Shown here: one piece after another, positions 24,912 to 32,044 of the stretch
Position numbering within the stretch: position 1 is the stretch's first letter
Layout of the letters: every line of letters starts with the position of its first letter
From: Nitrosopumilus adriaticus
Lineage (GTDB): Archaea > Thermoproteota > Nitrososphaeria > Nitrososphaerales > Nitrosopumilaceae
Reading direction: 5' to 3'
Assembly: GCF_000956175.1 (NCBI RefSeq)
Contig: NZ_CP011070.1
Location: forward strand, 434,001 to 498,000
DNA: 64,000 bases
Position numbers and translations under genes: made by a program
Notes under the pieces: generated by a model
Database searches by the model: none
Seen by the model: the letters and a program-made list of their open reading frames with translations, nothing else
Told to the model about the DNA's origin: nothing

Positions 24912-26393
24912 TTGGCAGTTCGTAGATTCTTCGTCATTCCTATTGCCATCGTAATTAGTTTGTCCTTTACTTTCTTCTTGTTAAATTCTGATGGTATGTC
25001 TGATGCAAATCTGCTTGGCTTTGATATGGACAAAGACGGAGTGCCTGATTCTTTTGATAACTGTCCAAGAAATACCAATTTTGATCAGACAGACTTTGAT
25101 TCAGACAAATTGGGAGATGAATGTGATATTGATGATGATAATGACGGGCTTTCTGATTCACTTGATCAGTTCGACACAGATCCTGAAGACTGGGCAGACT
25201 TTGACTTTGACGGGATAGGATCATTCAAAGACACCGATGATGATAATGACGGGATTTTGGATGTGGTGGACTCTAGTCCTTTGCCCATTTCAGAAAGCTT
25301 GGCAACAAAATACCTCCATGACATACGTGTATGTGCTGACATGGATGAAGGTACATCGCGTCTTGTGTGCTATTCTGCGTTTTTTGGCAAGATTGCAGAA
25401 AACGAGGAAAATAATTCCGATGCACTAGAACTCTCAATTGCGTTATCTAAGATTGGAACGATTGATGACTGCCATTTTGTTTCTCATGAAGTAGGGCATG
25501 TTGCATACGCTGAGAATCCAAATGTAATTGACAATCTCATTGGAATGGATGGGACAATGTGCAGGGGTGGATATTTTCATGGTGTTTTAGCTGCGTATTT
25601 TCATGAAGTTCAAGAAAACAACAAAAAACTTCCCTCTGATTACAAATCAATATGTGATGATTTGATAGGTTCTTCAAACTATCAAGACTGTGTGCATGGA
25701 TTGGGACACGGGTTGGTGCATTTTTTTGGTGAAGATCTAAACTCTTCTTTGGATATGTGTCATGAAATGTCCTTTTATCAGGACAGGCTGTGTGTCAAAG
25801 GCGTGATGATGCAGTATACTGATAATGTTCTGACCCGACAAGGAATGAATCAAAATACGCTTTCAACTTTGTGTGATGAATCAGAATTGAGCTCTGTTGA
25901 TTTTATGGAATGCAGCATGTCAGTTGGAACAACTCTTTCATTTTTTACCAATCATGATGTGGAAGGAGGTACGGAATTTTGCAAATTAATCAAACATGAG
26001 CAATCTCAAAATTATTGTCTTGAAGGGTTGAATCTGGAGATTCGGGATTCAGAAAAATATGAAACAGATCCTTTGACACTAGATGAAAGAGAAAAATTCC
26101 AACCACAATTTGTAGAAGGAACATCCAAAGTAATTGACATTCAAAGTCCTGCAGTTGTCTCTGATTTTCACTTTATCTCTGAGGCAGGATTCATCTCATT
26201 TGTAATTGATCGGCCACACTATGTGGTAATGTATATTCCAAATGAGTATGTGACTTCGAAAATGGTAGTGACAGTTGGGGGAGAGATTCCTGATGATCTA
26301 GATGCCAAGAGAAATGTTTTGGGAGAAGATATCTCCATGATAAGATTTGTCTCTGAGAATTCAGGATTGGTAATGATTACGCCACTGCCCTGA
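24912..26393 (+). CDS. secreted TSP3-repeat protein with Cys/His-rich domain
   Basis: 493 residues, TTG start, signal peptide. Residues about 35-115 are thrombospondin type 3 calcium repeats (DKDGVPDSFDNCP, DIDDDNDGLSD, DDDNDGILD). A larger domain then has a run of Cys and His motifs: SHEVGHVAY, MCRGGYFHGV, CVHGLGHGLVHFFG, CHEM, CVKGVMMQ. The HEVGH fits the HExxH metalloprotease pattern, but the repeated HG and C motifs also suggest a structural metal or disulfide domain. C-terminal 100 residues are beta-rich. Confidence 0.75.
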   Translation: MAVRRFFVIPIAIVISLSFTFFLLNSDGMSDANLLGFDMDKDGVPDSFDNCPRNTNFDQTDFDSDKLGDECDIDDDNDGLSDSLDQFDTDPEDWADFDFDGIGSFKDTDDDNDGILDVVDSSPLPISESLATKYLHDIRVCADMDEGTSRLVCYSAFFGKIAENEENNSDALELSIALSKIGTIDDCHFVSHEVGHVAYAENPNVIDNLIGMDGTMCRGGYFHGVLAAYFHEVQENNKKLPSDYKSICDDLIGSSNYQDCVHGLGHGLVHFFGEDLNSSLDMCHEMSFYQDRLCVKGVMMQYTDNVLTRQGMNQNTLSTLCDESELSSVDFMECSMSVGTTLSFFTNHDVEGGTEFCKLIKHEQSQNYCLEGLNLEIRDSEKYETDPLTLDEREKFQPQFVEGTSKVIDIQSPAVVSDFHFISEAGFISFVIDRPHYVVMYIPNEYVTSKMVVTVGGEIPDDLDAKRNVLGEDISMIRFVSENSGLVMITPLP

Positions 26394-26456
26394 CAATAAA
26401 GGGGAAAAATTATTTTTTGAAAAATATTATTGAAATAAAAATAATACTCTAAAATT

Positions 26457-26500
26457 TGTATCAAAAAATACCTGTTATTAATTCACTAAATCGACATGCT
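26457..26500. other. remnant of the 3' end of a 44557-like gene
   Basis: TTGTATCAAAAAATACC and AATTCACTAAATCGACATG here match the end of, and DNA beyond, the gene at 44557 (44536-44578). Immediately after ACATG the sequence switches to match 45359 onward. This looks like a deletion of the whole 232-aa gene between two ACATG copies. Confidence 0.55.
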
Positions 26501-26549
26501 GTGTATAGAATAATTTTGAATACGAGGGTTCAAAATAATAAAAAAGAAG

Positions 26550-26942
26550 TTATTGAGATTTAATGGTTGCCAAAGTTTCCATAATTACTTTGATTTGCTT
26601 CATTAGGACTTGTTGCATATCTGCTAGCTGTTCTTGCAAGAATTTAATCTCCTCCCGTAGTTTTTGATTTTCTTCTCTAAGACTAATTAGTTCTTTCTTG
26701 TCGTCATCATACTTGTCATCATCGTATCTGTCGTCATCATACTTGTCATCATCGTATCTGTCGTCATCATACTTGTCATCATCGTATCTGTCGTCATCAT
26801 ACTTGTCATCATCGTATCTGTCGTCATCATACTTGTCATCATCGTATCTGTCGTCATCTTCGCTTGCAAAAGCAAAGCCAGTAGGCAGAGAAAGCACCAA
26901 AATTGCTAACAGAAAGAATGTTGCAATACTGTATTTCTTCAT
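26550..26942 (-). CDS. secreted Asp/Tyr-repeat coiled-coil protein (copy 1)
   Basis: 130 residues from ATG 26942; this start is chosen because the other copy (45881) has no start codon further upstream in the matching sequence. Signal peptide MKKYSIATFFLLAILVLSL, then about ten units alternating RYDDDKYDDD, then a heptad-repeat coiled coil (LREENQKLREEIKFLQEQLADMQQ). The acidic repeat could bind calcium or other cations at the surface. The second copy has more repeats. Confidence 0.8.
   Translation of the reverse strand: MKKYSIATFFLLAILVLSLPTGFAFASEDDDRYDDDKYDDDRYDDDKYDDDRYDDDKYDDDRYDDDKYDDDRYDDDKYDDDKKELISLREENQKLREEIKFLQEQLADMQQVLMKQIKVIMETLATIKSQ
26701..26850. repeat. 30-bp tandem repeats inside the Asp/Tyr-repeat gene (five units)
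   Basis: Five identical 30-base units plus a partial one, encoding ten residues each. Identity at the DNA level means recent slippage or gene conversion. Confidence 0.9.
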
Positions 26943-27128
26943 GGTAAACATAACGGCAAAATTCAATTTAATGAGGGTAGATATTTTCCATAACTGATTT
27001 TCATGTATGAAAGTAATGCCTAATCTTTCATAATATTATGGAAAAATTATTGATAGAGCCGGATGGTTTTACTTTAGACTGAAAGAGTACGATGTCTCAT
27101 TTTATCTACCAAGAGTAAAAGATTACAA

Positions 27129-27458
27129 TTAACGAGGCCAATAAAACATGATTGCAACCCCTATCAAGACAATAATGGAACCTATTATCTCAAATCTGTC
27201 TGGTTTTTTCTTGTCAACCCAATATCCCCAAATAATTGAGGATACTACAAATATTCCTCCATACGTTGCATACACTTTTCCAAAGTCTGCGGGTTGCAAA
27301 GTCATAACAATTCCATAAGAAAATAAAATCAATCCACCAATCAAACCCAATACCTTTCCCTTATGATCACGTAGCCATTTCCATACAAGATACCCTCCAC
27401 CAATCTCTAGTAGTGCTGCAAAAAAGAAAATGCCAATAGTTGATGCTACTTCGACCAA
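27129..27458 (-). CDS. YnfA/UPF0060-type membrane protein B
   Basis: 109 residues, four helices. LLEIGGGYLVWKWLRDHKGK and ATYGGIFVVSSIIWGYWVDKKKPDR are the UPF0060 signatures; the family is related to small multidrug resistance transporters. Positive residues concentrate in loops 1 and 3 (WLRDHKGK, DKKKPDR), which predicts both ends outside. Overlaps its paralogue by 13 bases. Together they may form an antiparallel heterodimer. Confidence 0.85.
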   Translation of the reverse strand: MVEVASTIGIFFFAALLEIGGGYLVWKWLRDHKGKVLGLIGGLILFSYGIVMTLQPADFGKVYATYGGIFVVSSIIWGYWVDKKKPDRFEIIGSIIVLIGVAIMFYWPR

Positions 27459-27811
27459 ATTTTTTCTCCTTTTCTTGGATAGTAGAAAATTATCAAGACT
27501 CCAATAACCGCAATTATTGTTCCAACGATGTCATAGTTGTCAGGAGTTACTCCATCAATTAGCCACCCCCAAAATACTGACATTACAATAAAGACTCCTC
27601 CATAAGCTGCATAGACTCTATGAAAGTGAGTTTTCTGAAATGTGGGGACTATTCCATACAAAAATAACACGAATCCTCCGATTGCCCCTAATACAAAACC
27701 AAAATCTTCACGTATCCAAAGCCAAACTAGGTACCCACCACCAATCTCACAAAGACCAGCTAGAAAAAATAACAAAACTGAAGTGAAAAAATTCTTTGGT
27801 TGGTTATTCAT
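27446..27811 (-). CDS. YnfA/UPF0060-type membrane protein A
   Basis: 121 residues, four helices, with CEIGGGYLVWLWIRED and AAYGGVFIVMSVFWGWLIDG. Here the basic residues sit at the N-terminus, loop 2 (QKTHFHR) and C-terminus (PRKGEKIWSK), predicting both ends inside, opposite to the overlapping paralogue. It is the first gene of the pair. Confidence 0.85.
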   Translation of the reverse strand: MNNQPKNFFTSVLLFFLAGLCEIGGGYLVWLWIREDFGFVLGAIGGFVLFLYGIVPTFQKTHFHRVYAAYGGVFIVMSVFWGWLIDGVTPDNYDIVGTIIAVIGVLIIFYYPRKGEKIWSK

Positions 27812-27865
27812 TTAACACCAAAATGGAATAAAGATTCTATATTATAACTAGTTAAGATAAATGGG

Positions 27866-27976
27866 TTGGAATCCAAGAAAAAGCAGTTTTGTGGTTATTG
27901 TCCTGAAGACAAATGTTTGTTAGATTGTAAGATATGTAATCCAAAGTTTGGCAAAGGATGCAAATGTGATTGCTAA
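27866..27976 (+). CDS. 36-aa cysteine-rich mini-protein
   Basis: TTG start about 20-27 bases after a TATATTATA box. Eight Cys in 36 residues: FCGYC, KCLLDCKIC, GCKCDC. Likely binds two metal ions or iron/copper, in the style of a metallothionein or small zinc knot. Its closeness to the metal regulon at 28.6-30.7 kb fits this. Too small for a family call. Confidence 0.5.
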   Translation: MESKKKQFCGYCPEDKCLLDCKICNPKFGKGCKCDC

Positions 27977-27997
27977 ACCTAGTTTTAGACTGTAAGA

Positions 27998-28044
27998 ATA
28001 AAGATTCGAAATTCTTATGAATCTCATAATTTTAGCTTGAATAA
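27998..28044 (+). promoter_or_regulatory. MKTR-type promoter P2
   Basis: AAAGATTCGAA, CTTATGAAT, CATAATTTTAGCTTGAAT, then the TTG start at 28045. Matches P4 and P5 almost base for base. Confidence 0.65.
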
Positions 28045-28368
28045 TTGAAAACTAGACTCATCATCATATCTATAATTGTGATAATTGTTGTTTTGTCTGG
28101 TATAGTTTATGCAATTTCAGTAATTAATGAACCAAAAACTGCAAAAGATTGCAGATTCACATATGCAAAGGGTGGACAGGAAATGTTGGATTGTCTAGAA
28201 AAAATTAGAGATAACTCGTCTATACCTTCTGCACAAGAGTTTCTGAAAATGGATTGTAAAGAACTTGAACATCATTTTCCTGAATTTCCTAACAAAGAAG
28301 TTGCAGATGCTTGGATAACCAGAATGCATGAATGCCTTACTGAACAAGAAAAAGAAAATGAAAACTAA
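28045..28368 (+). CDS. exported MKTR-leader protein with Cys repeat (short form)
   Basis: 107 residues, TTG start, signal MKTRLIIISIIVIIVVLSG. The mature part is almost identical to the first 95 residues of the protein at 47474, including CRFTYAKGGQEMLDC and MDCKELEHHFPEF. It ends KENEN because its last bases are the start of the next MKT leader. This is a recent duplicate with a shorter C-terminus. Confidence 0.8.
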   Translation: MKTRLIIISIIVIIVVLSGIVYAISVINEPKTAKDCRFTYAKGGQEMLDCLEKIRDNSSIPSAQEFLKMDCKELEHHFPEFPNKEVADAWITRMHECLTEQEKENEN

Positions 28369-28450
28369 ATTTTTGATTGCATGTGGAATTGTGGGTACGG
28401 GTATCTTAATTACAATAATATTTTTAGAATGGGTCTCACAATTTGAGTAA
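28358..28450 (+). CDS. 30-aa MKT-leader membrane peptide
   Basis: ATG at 28358 lies inside the 3' end of the previous gene (AATGAAAACTAA). The product is MKTKFLIACGIV plus a single helix and EWVSQFE, then a stop. It is either a tiny membrane protein or an MKTR cassette that lost its body. The 3' conserved element follows. Confidence 0.45.
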   Translation: MKTKFLIACGIVGTGILITIIFLEWVSQFE

Positions 28451-28461
28451 TTTTTACTTTT

Positions 28462-28529
28462 ACTGCAAAAATACAAGATTACGACATTAATTCTCGCTAG
28501 GGGCTTTATCTAATTGATTAAAATCCCCG
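28462..28529 (+). repeat. 3' conserved element, copy 2
   Basis: ACTGCAAAAATACAAGATT and TTCTCGCTAGGGG as at 19669; the closing stem here is GGGG/CCCC instead of GGGAAT/ATTCCC. Confidence 0.6.
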
Positions 28530-28638
28530 TGCTGGAGTATGATAAGGAAGGGCCATTTGACTCTAAAAAACAGGTAATTTAATTCTGTGATGGGCCACCA
28601 TGATCTGTTTATAGACTAATAGAATATACTAATTCTAA

Positions 28639-29106
28639 TTGACTGTTGATCTTGACAATATCGATGTTGCAATAATAAAATCCTTAATGCAGGATGGAAG
28701 GAAATCCTTTCGAGCTATCTCTAGAGAACTTAAAATCAGCACTCCTACCATTAAAGCAAGATATGATAGGTTGGTAAATATGGGATTGATTAAATCTGTA
28801 CGCCCAGAAATTGACATTTCAAAAATTTCAGTTAGCGCTAAGAAAAAACTTCCAAACGAATTGGTAGATTATCTAAAGATTCAAAAAAAGAGTCTTCACA
28901 TCAATCTTGACAATCTCAAGGTAAAACTAGAATGTGAATTTTGTGAAGGGCCAATTCATGAAAAACCCAAAGTATTAAAATTTGCAGATATTGAGAGATT
29001 TTTCTGCTGTAGTTCGTGTAAAAATGACTACCGGGAAAAATATGGTGGAAGAATACAATCTTTAATTGAAGAATATGAAGAAAATAAAAAAATGAAAAAA
29101 GCCTAA
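28639..29106 (+). CDS. Lrp-type regulator with C-terminal TRASH metal-sensing domain
   Basis: 155 residues, TTG start. AsnC/Lrp HTH at about 5-55 (DVAIIKSLMQDGRKSFRAISRELKISTPTIKARYDRLVNMGLI); C-terminal TRASH domain CEFCEGPI then FFCCSSCKNDYREKYG, a cysteine set that binds copper or similar metals. Such proteins control copper resistance genes in archaea. It is convergent with the DUF4396 gene (4-base overlap), and nearby promoters carry TTTACAATTGTAAA, a likely operator. Confidence 0.88.
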   Translation: MTVDLDNIDVAIIKSLMQDGRKSFRAISRELKISTPTIKARYDRLVNMGLIKSVRPEIDISKISVSAKKKLPNELVDYLKIQKKSLHINLDNLKVKLECEFCEGPIHEKPKVLKFADIERFFCCSSCKNDYREKYGGRIQSLIEEYEENKKMKKA

Positions 29107-29582
29107 TGGCATGAAGGCTTTTTCCCTTTTTGGACTTCTTTTTTCATAGCCCAGTACATTATTGGGTATGATGCCAAAAATCCAACAGGCAATATTATTG
29201 CCAATCCAATCCAGAAGATAGGACCAAACAAATGTGCGCCAATAAATCCCGGAATTAGAAATGCTGCAGTGTTTTCAGCAAATTCCATTGATGCTATGCT
29301 TGCAGTATCTCCCACAATTGCAACTCTAGCTGCTTGTTTTAGAGATAGTGTCTTGAGCATTGGAATTATTGTAAAAGCGTAACCTGTTGCAAAGGCTAAA
29401 CTCACAGCAAGAATCAGGGTAGAAATAAAATCCCAATTGTAATGGAATCCCAATATCATTCCAGTAACTTCTCCAATGTTGCATCCTAGCAAACATCTAA
29501 GGGTGTGCTTTATTGTCTCTTTACGCAAATTAGTAGACGTTAGTCCATGTTTTGCATGAGTTGTGTGGTTGTTTTGATTCAT
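29103..29582 (-). CDS. DUF4396 membrane protein
   Basis: About 160 residues from ATG 29582 (an upstream ATG is inside the operator region). HTLRCLLGCNIGEVTGMILGF is the DUF4396 signature, with Cys residues in the first helix, followed by three more helices and a His/Cys tail (KKPSCH). The N-terminus is His-rich (NNHTTHAKHG). The family is linked to metal handling; a copper role is inferred from the operator and the neighbouring TRASH regulator. Confidence 0.82.
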   Translation of the reverse strand: MNQNNHTTHAKHGLTSTNLRKETIKHTLRCLLGCNIGEVTGMILGFHYNWDFISTLILAVSLAFATGYAFTIIPMLKTLSLKQAARVAIVGDTASIASMEFAENTAAFLIPGFIGAHLFGPIFWIGLAIILPVGFLASYPIMYWAMKKEVQKGKKPSCH

Positions 29583-29619
29583 GACCGCTATACGGCAATC
29601 AGGTAGATATTGACTAGAC

Positions 29620-29633
29620 TTTACAATTGTAAA
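29620..29633. promoter_or_regulatory. TTTACAATTGTAAA operator 1
   Basis: A perfect 14-base palindrome 38 bases upstream of the DUF4396 start. Two further exact copies lie at 30126 and 30179. Confidence 0.65.
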
Positions 29634-29782
29634 ATACACTACACTGTGAATTCATTTAGCAATACAACCTAAAAAATCAAAGAAACAAAACATGTTGTTT
29701 TTTTCTTTGAATATAAAATACAACAACTATCTAAAATTAACTAAAGTTTAATTCAAAAATCATATCCATGTAGCAAAGACAA

Positions 29783-29926
29783 TCATGAGATTCCTTCCTT
29801 TAGAATTGCTCTAGCATTTAGTAAAGACTCGTTATTTCTGGTAAGATTTCTTTTGAATTGAACAAATCTACTCATTATTCCATTGTAAGAGATCACCGCA
29901 TCCTGAACTAATGACCTTTTACTCAT
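29783..29926 (-). CDS. 47-aa basic helical protein
   Basis: ATG at 29926 overlaps the stop of the 65-aa gene (ATGA). Product is basic and helical (SKRSLVQDAVISYNGIMSRFVQFKRNLTRNNESLLNARAILKEG in part), no membrane segment. Translational coupling and the metal-type operator upstream of the pair are the main clues. Function unknown. Confidence 0.55.
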   Translation of the reverse strand: MSKRSLVQDAVISYNGIMSRFVQFKRNLTRNNESLLNARAILKEGIS

Positions 29927-30120
29927 TTGACTCTCTCCTCAAACAATGTCCATGTCAATCCTTGAAGATCCTCCCAACTTACTGGAGTTTCATCATCCAC
30001 AAGAGTTTCCACTTCTTTTACAGGTTCTTTGGTTACCTGAGTTGTTGACAGCGAGTGTTGCTGTTTTGTTTTTATGCATTGTTGCATGTATGAATAATAT
30101 GATGTGATATAGTTATTCAC
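29923..30120 (-). CDS. 65-aa acidic protein in the operator-controlled pair
   Basis: ATG at 30120, six bases from operator 2. N-terminal Tyr/Gln-rich helix (MNNYITSYYSYMQQCIKTKQQ) and an acidic tail with EDLQGLTWTLFEER. No known family. Cotranslated with the 47-aa gene and divergent from DoxX. Confidence 0.55.
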   Translation of the reverse strand: MNNYITSYYSYMQQCIKTKQQHSLSTTQVTKEPVKEVETLVDDETPVSWEDLQGLTWTLFEERVK

Positions 30121-30125
30121 AAGAC

Positions 30126-30139
30126 TTTACAATTGTAAA
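30126..30139. promoter_or_regulatory. TTTACAATTGTAAA operator 2
   Basis: Exact copy immediately upstream of the 65-aa gene on the minus strand. Confidence 0.65.
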
Positions 30140-30178
30140 ATAAAAAATCTGAACTGGAAAATACTCCAATATTGTATA

Positions 30179-30192
30179 TTTACAATTGTAAA
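30179..30192. promoter_or_regulatory. TTTACAATTGTAAA operator 3
   Basis: Exact copy 38 bases upstream of the DoxX start, the same distance as operator 1 from its gene. Confidence 0.65.
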
Positions 30193-30229
30193 GTATACTG
30201 TTGATTTATCCTGTAGTGTATAATGAGAC

Positions 30230-30652
30230 ATGATTAAACTACAACAAAAACAACAACCAAACAAAATCCAAGAATTAACCTATTGGGGAATTAGAGCCTC
30301 AGTTGGAATAATATTTTTTGTATATGGTATGCAAAAATTCGATCCAGTATGGCGGGATCATTTAATTGGTTTTGGACTTCCTCCAGAACTGCAAATCCCT
30401 ATTGCGTTGGCTGAAACCATAGGCGGTATGTTTCTCATAGTTGGATTTATGACTAGAATCACTGGTGTCATATTTAGCATAATTCTATTGGATGCAATAT
30501 TTCACATTAGATGGGAAAACGGATTCTTCATATCTCAAGGTGGTTGGGATTATGATCTTGCACTTCTTGCAATGATGTTATTTATCATTGCAACTGGAAC
30601 TGGTAAAATCTCCATCAATTCAAAACTGAAGATTCCAAAAATTCTTCAGTGA
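30230..30652 (+). CDS. DoxX-family membrane protein
   Basis: 140 residues with four helices: YWGIRASVGIIFFVYGMQKF, then ALAETIGGMFLIVGFMTRITG (the DoxX signature), then two more, the last around LALLAMMLFIIATG. DoxX proteins associate with quinone or thiosulfate oxidation and with redox stress. Operator 3 places it in the putative metal-responsive regulon. Confidence 0.85.
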   Translation: MIKLQQKQQPNKIQELTYWGIRASVGIIFFVYGMQKFDPVWRDHLIGFGLPPELQIPIALAETIGGMFLIVGFMTRITGVIFSIILLDAIFHIRWENGFFISQGGWDYDLALLAMMLFIIATGTGKISINSKLKIPKILQ

Positions 30653-30700
30653 TTTTTATTTATTTTTCATTTCATCTTGTTGCGATGATAAAACGTGCTG

Positions 30701-30736
30701 AGGTATAGATAACGACTCCTCATTTGACCTTTTTGA
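30701..30736 (+). repeat. intergenic element GGTATAG...CTCCTC...TTTGACCTT, copy 1
   Basis: GGTATAGATAACGACTCCTC followed by ATTTGACCTTTTT. A second copy at 37455 shares about 28 of 34 positions. Both lie about 50 bases after a stop codon, so this may be a 3' RNA element. A short hairpin CAAGCC-TTTAC-GGCTTG follows at 30777. Confidence 0.4.
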
Positions 30737-30919
30737 AGATATTTTGAACAAATCTTTTTCTAACTAAAAAAAGGTTCAAGCCTTTACGGCTTGGAATTCA
30801 GATATTGCTATTTTGATTTGTTTATCTTAAGATAATTGTATCATAAAGTATCTCTATGAATTTCGTTCAACAATTTGATTTCTATAATGTTTAATAATGC
30901 AGTTATTTTGTGTTTTTCA

Positions 30920-31849
30920 ATGACTAAAACAATACTATCGACAATATTTCTATCGACAATTCTTTTGACATCTTTGATTGCCACTGCTGGCCTTCAAACT
31001 GCAAATGCTACAACTAATCTTGTAGTTAATGGAAGTTTTGAAGAAGATCCTACCTCAATCTGTCCTACTTGGTTCGTTATATTATCTGCAGGTTCAACTG
31101 TCATTAATGGATGGACTATAGATGGAACTTCTATTGATTGGATTTGTACACTTTGGGAAGCATCAGATGATACAAAAAGCATTGATCTAGCTGGAACCCC
31201 AGGACCAGGCAAAATCTCACAAGAGATTCCTACAGTAGTAGGAGCCACTTATGACGTGTCTTTTGATATGGCAGGAAATCCAACTTTATGTGGAGATGGC
31301 AATATCAAAACCATGAAAGTTTCTGTAGCTTCATATGAAGACCAGATTGATTTTGATATTACAGGAAAATCAAATACTAACATGGGCTGGGAAACACAGA
31401 CATTTTCATTTGTTGCAGAGTCCTCTACTAGTACGTTAAGCTTTGAGAGCATTAATGATATTTACTGTGGAGTTGCACTTGATAATGTCTCAGTTATAGA
31501 GAGTGTTCCACCTGTGACTCCAGTAGATATTGATATCAAACCAGGAAGCGATGTAAATCCAGTTAATACAAAAAGCAAGGGAGTAATCCCAGTAGCTGTG
31601 TATTCAACTGCAGACTTTGATGCAACCACAATTGATCCAGATACAGTAGTATTTGGACCAAACGGAGCAGCAGAATCTCACGGTAAAGCACACATTGAAG
31701 ATGTTAATGGTGACGGACTAGATGATGTTGTACTTCATTTCAAGACTCAAGAGTCTGGAATAGCAAAAGGTGATACTGAGGCAACTCTCACTGGTGCAAC
31801 ATTTGATGGAACTGCAATAGAAGGCAGCGACAACATCAGAACAAAATAG
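30920..31849 (+). CDS. secreted DUF642-like surface protein
   Basis: 309 residues from ATG 30920, which begins MTKTILST and gives a signal peptide ending ANA. The N-terminal domain reads NLVVNGSFEEDP ... INGWTIDG ... SIDLAGTPGPGKISQEI, the DUF642 jelly-roll pattern of carbohydrate-binding surface proteins. A C-terminal domain (DIDIKPGSDVNPVNTKSKGVIPVAVY, then an EDVNGDGLDDVVLHF calcium loop) follows. First of three large surface-protein genes. Confidence 0.8.
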   Translation: MTKTILSTIFLSTILLTSLIATAGLQTANATTNLVVNGSFEEDPTSICPTWFVILSAGSTVINGWTIDGTSIDWICTLWEASDDTKSIDLAGTPGPGKISQEIPTVVGATYDVSFDMAGNPTLCGDGNIKTMKVSVASYEDQIDFDITGKSNTNMGWETQTFSFVAESSTSTLSFESINDIYCGVALDNVSVIESVPPVTPVDIDIKPGSDVNPVNTKSKGVIPVAVYSTADFDATTIDPDTVVFGPNGAAESHGKAHIEDVNGDGLDDVVLHFKTQESGIAKGDTEATLTGATFDGTAIEGSDNIRTK

Positions 31850-32044
31850 GTTTTTTCCTTTTTTCTTTTATTTTTAAATAATTTCTTAATCTGTATTCCC
31901 TTTTCATCCCCAAAACAGTAACTAAGTCCACGTGTACCCGTATTAACATCTGATAGTATTACGATTTTTAAGAAAATTATTTTTATATTATTTTTTAATT
32001 ACAAATAATTACATTTAACTACATAGTCTTATTCAAAATTCACA

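Noticed and set aside
24967-25428. Frames inside the TSP3-repeat gene on both strands
   Set aside because: They are shadows of the Asp-rich repeat; only the 24912 frame has a signal peptide and known repeats.
26701-26850. Regular 30-bp repeats considered as a CRISPR array
   Set aside because: The units abut with no spacers, keep the reading frame of an exported protein, and no cas genes are present. The same holds for 45571-45780.
26698-26997. Open frame on the plus strand encoding Ser/Tyr/Leu repeats
   Set aside because: It is the antisense of the Asp/Tyr repeat; the real gene on the minus strand has a signal peptide and coiled coil. The same shadow occurs at 45592-45936.
30777-30793. CAAGCC-TTTAC-GGCTTG hairpin as a terminator
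   Set aside because: No T-run follows and it is over 120 bases from the nearest stop; kept only as a note within the 3' element.
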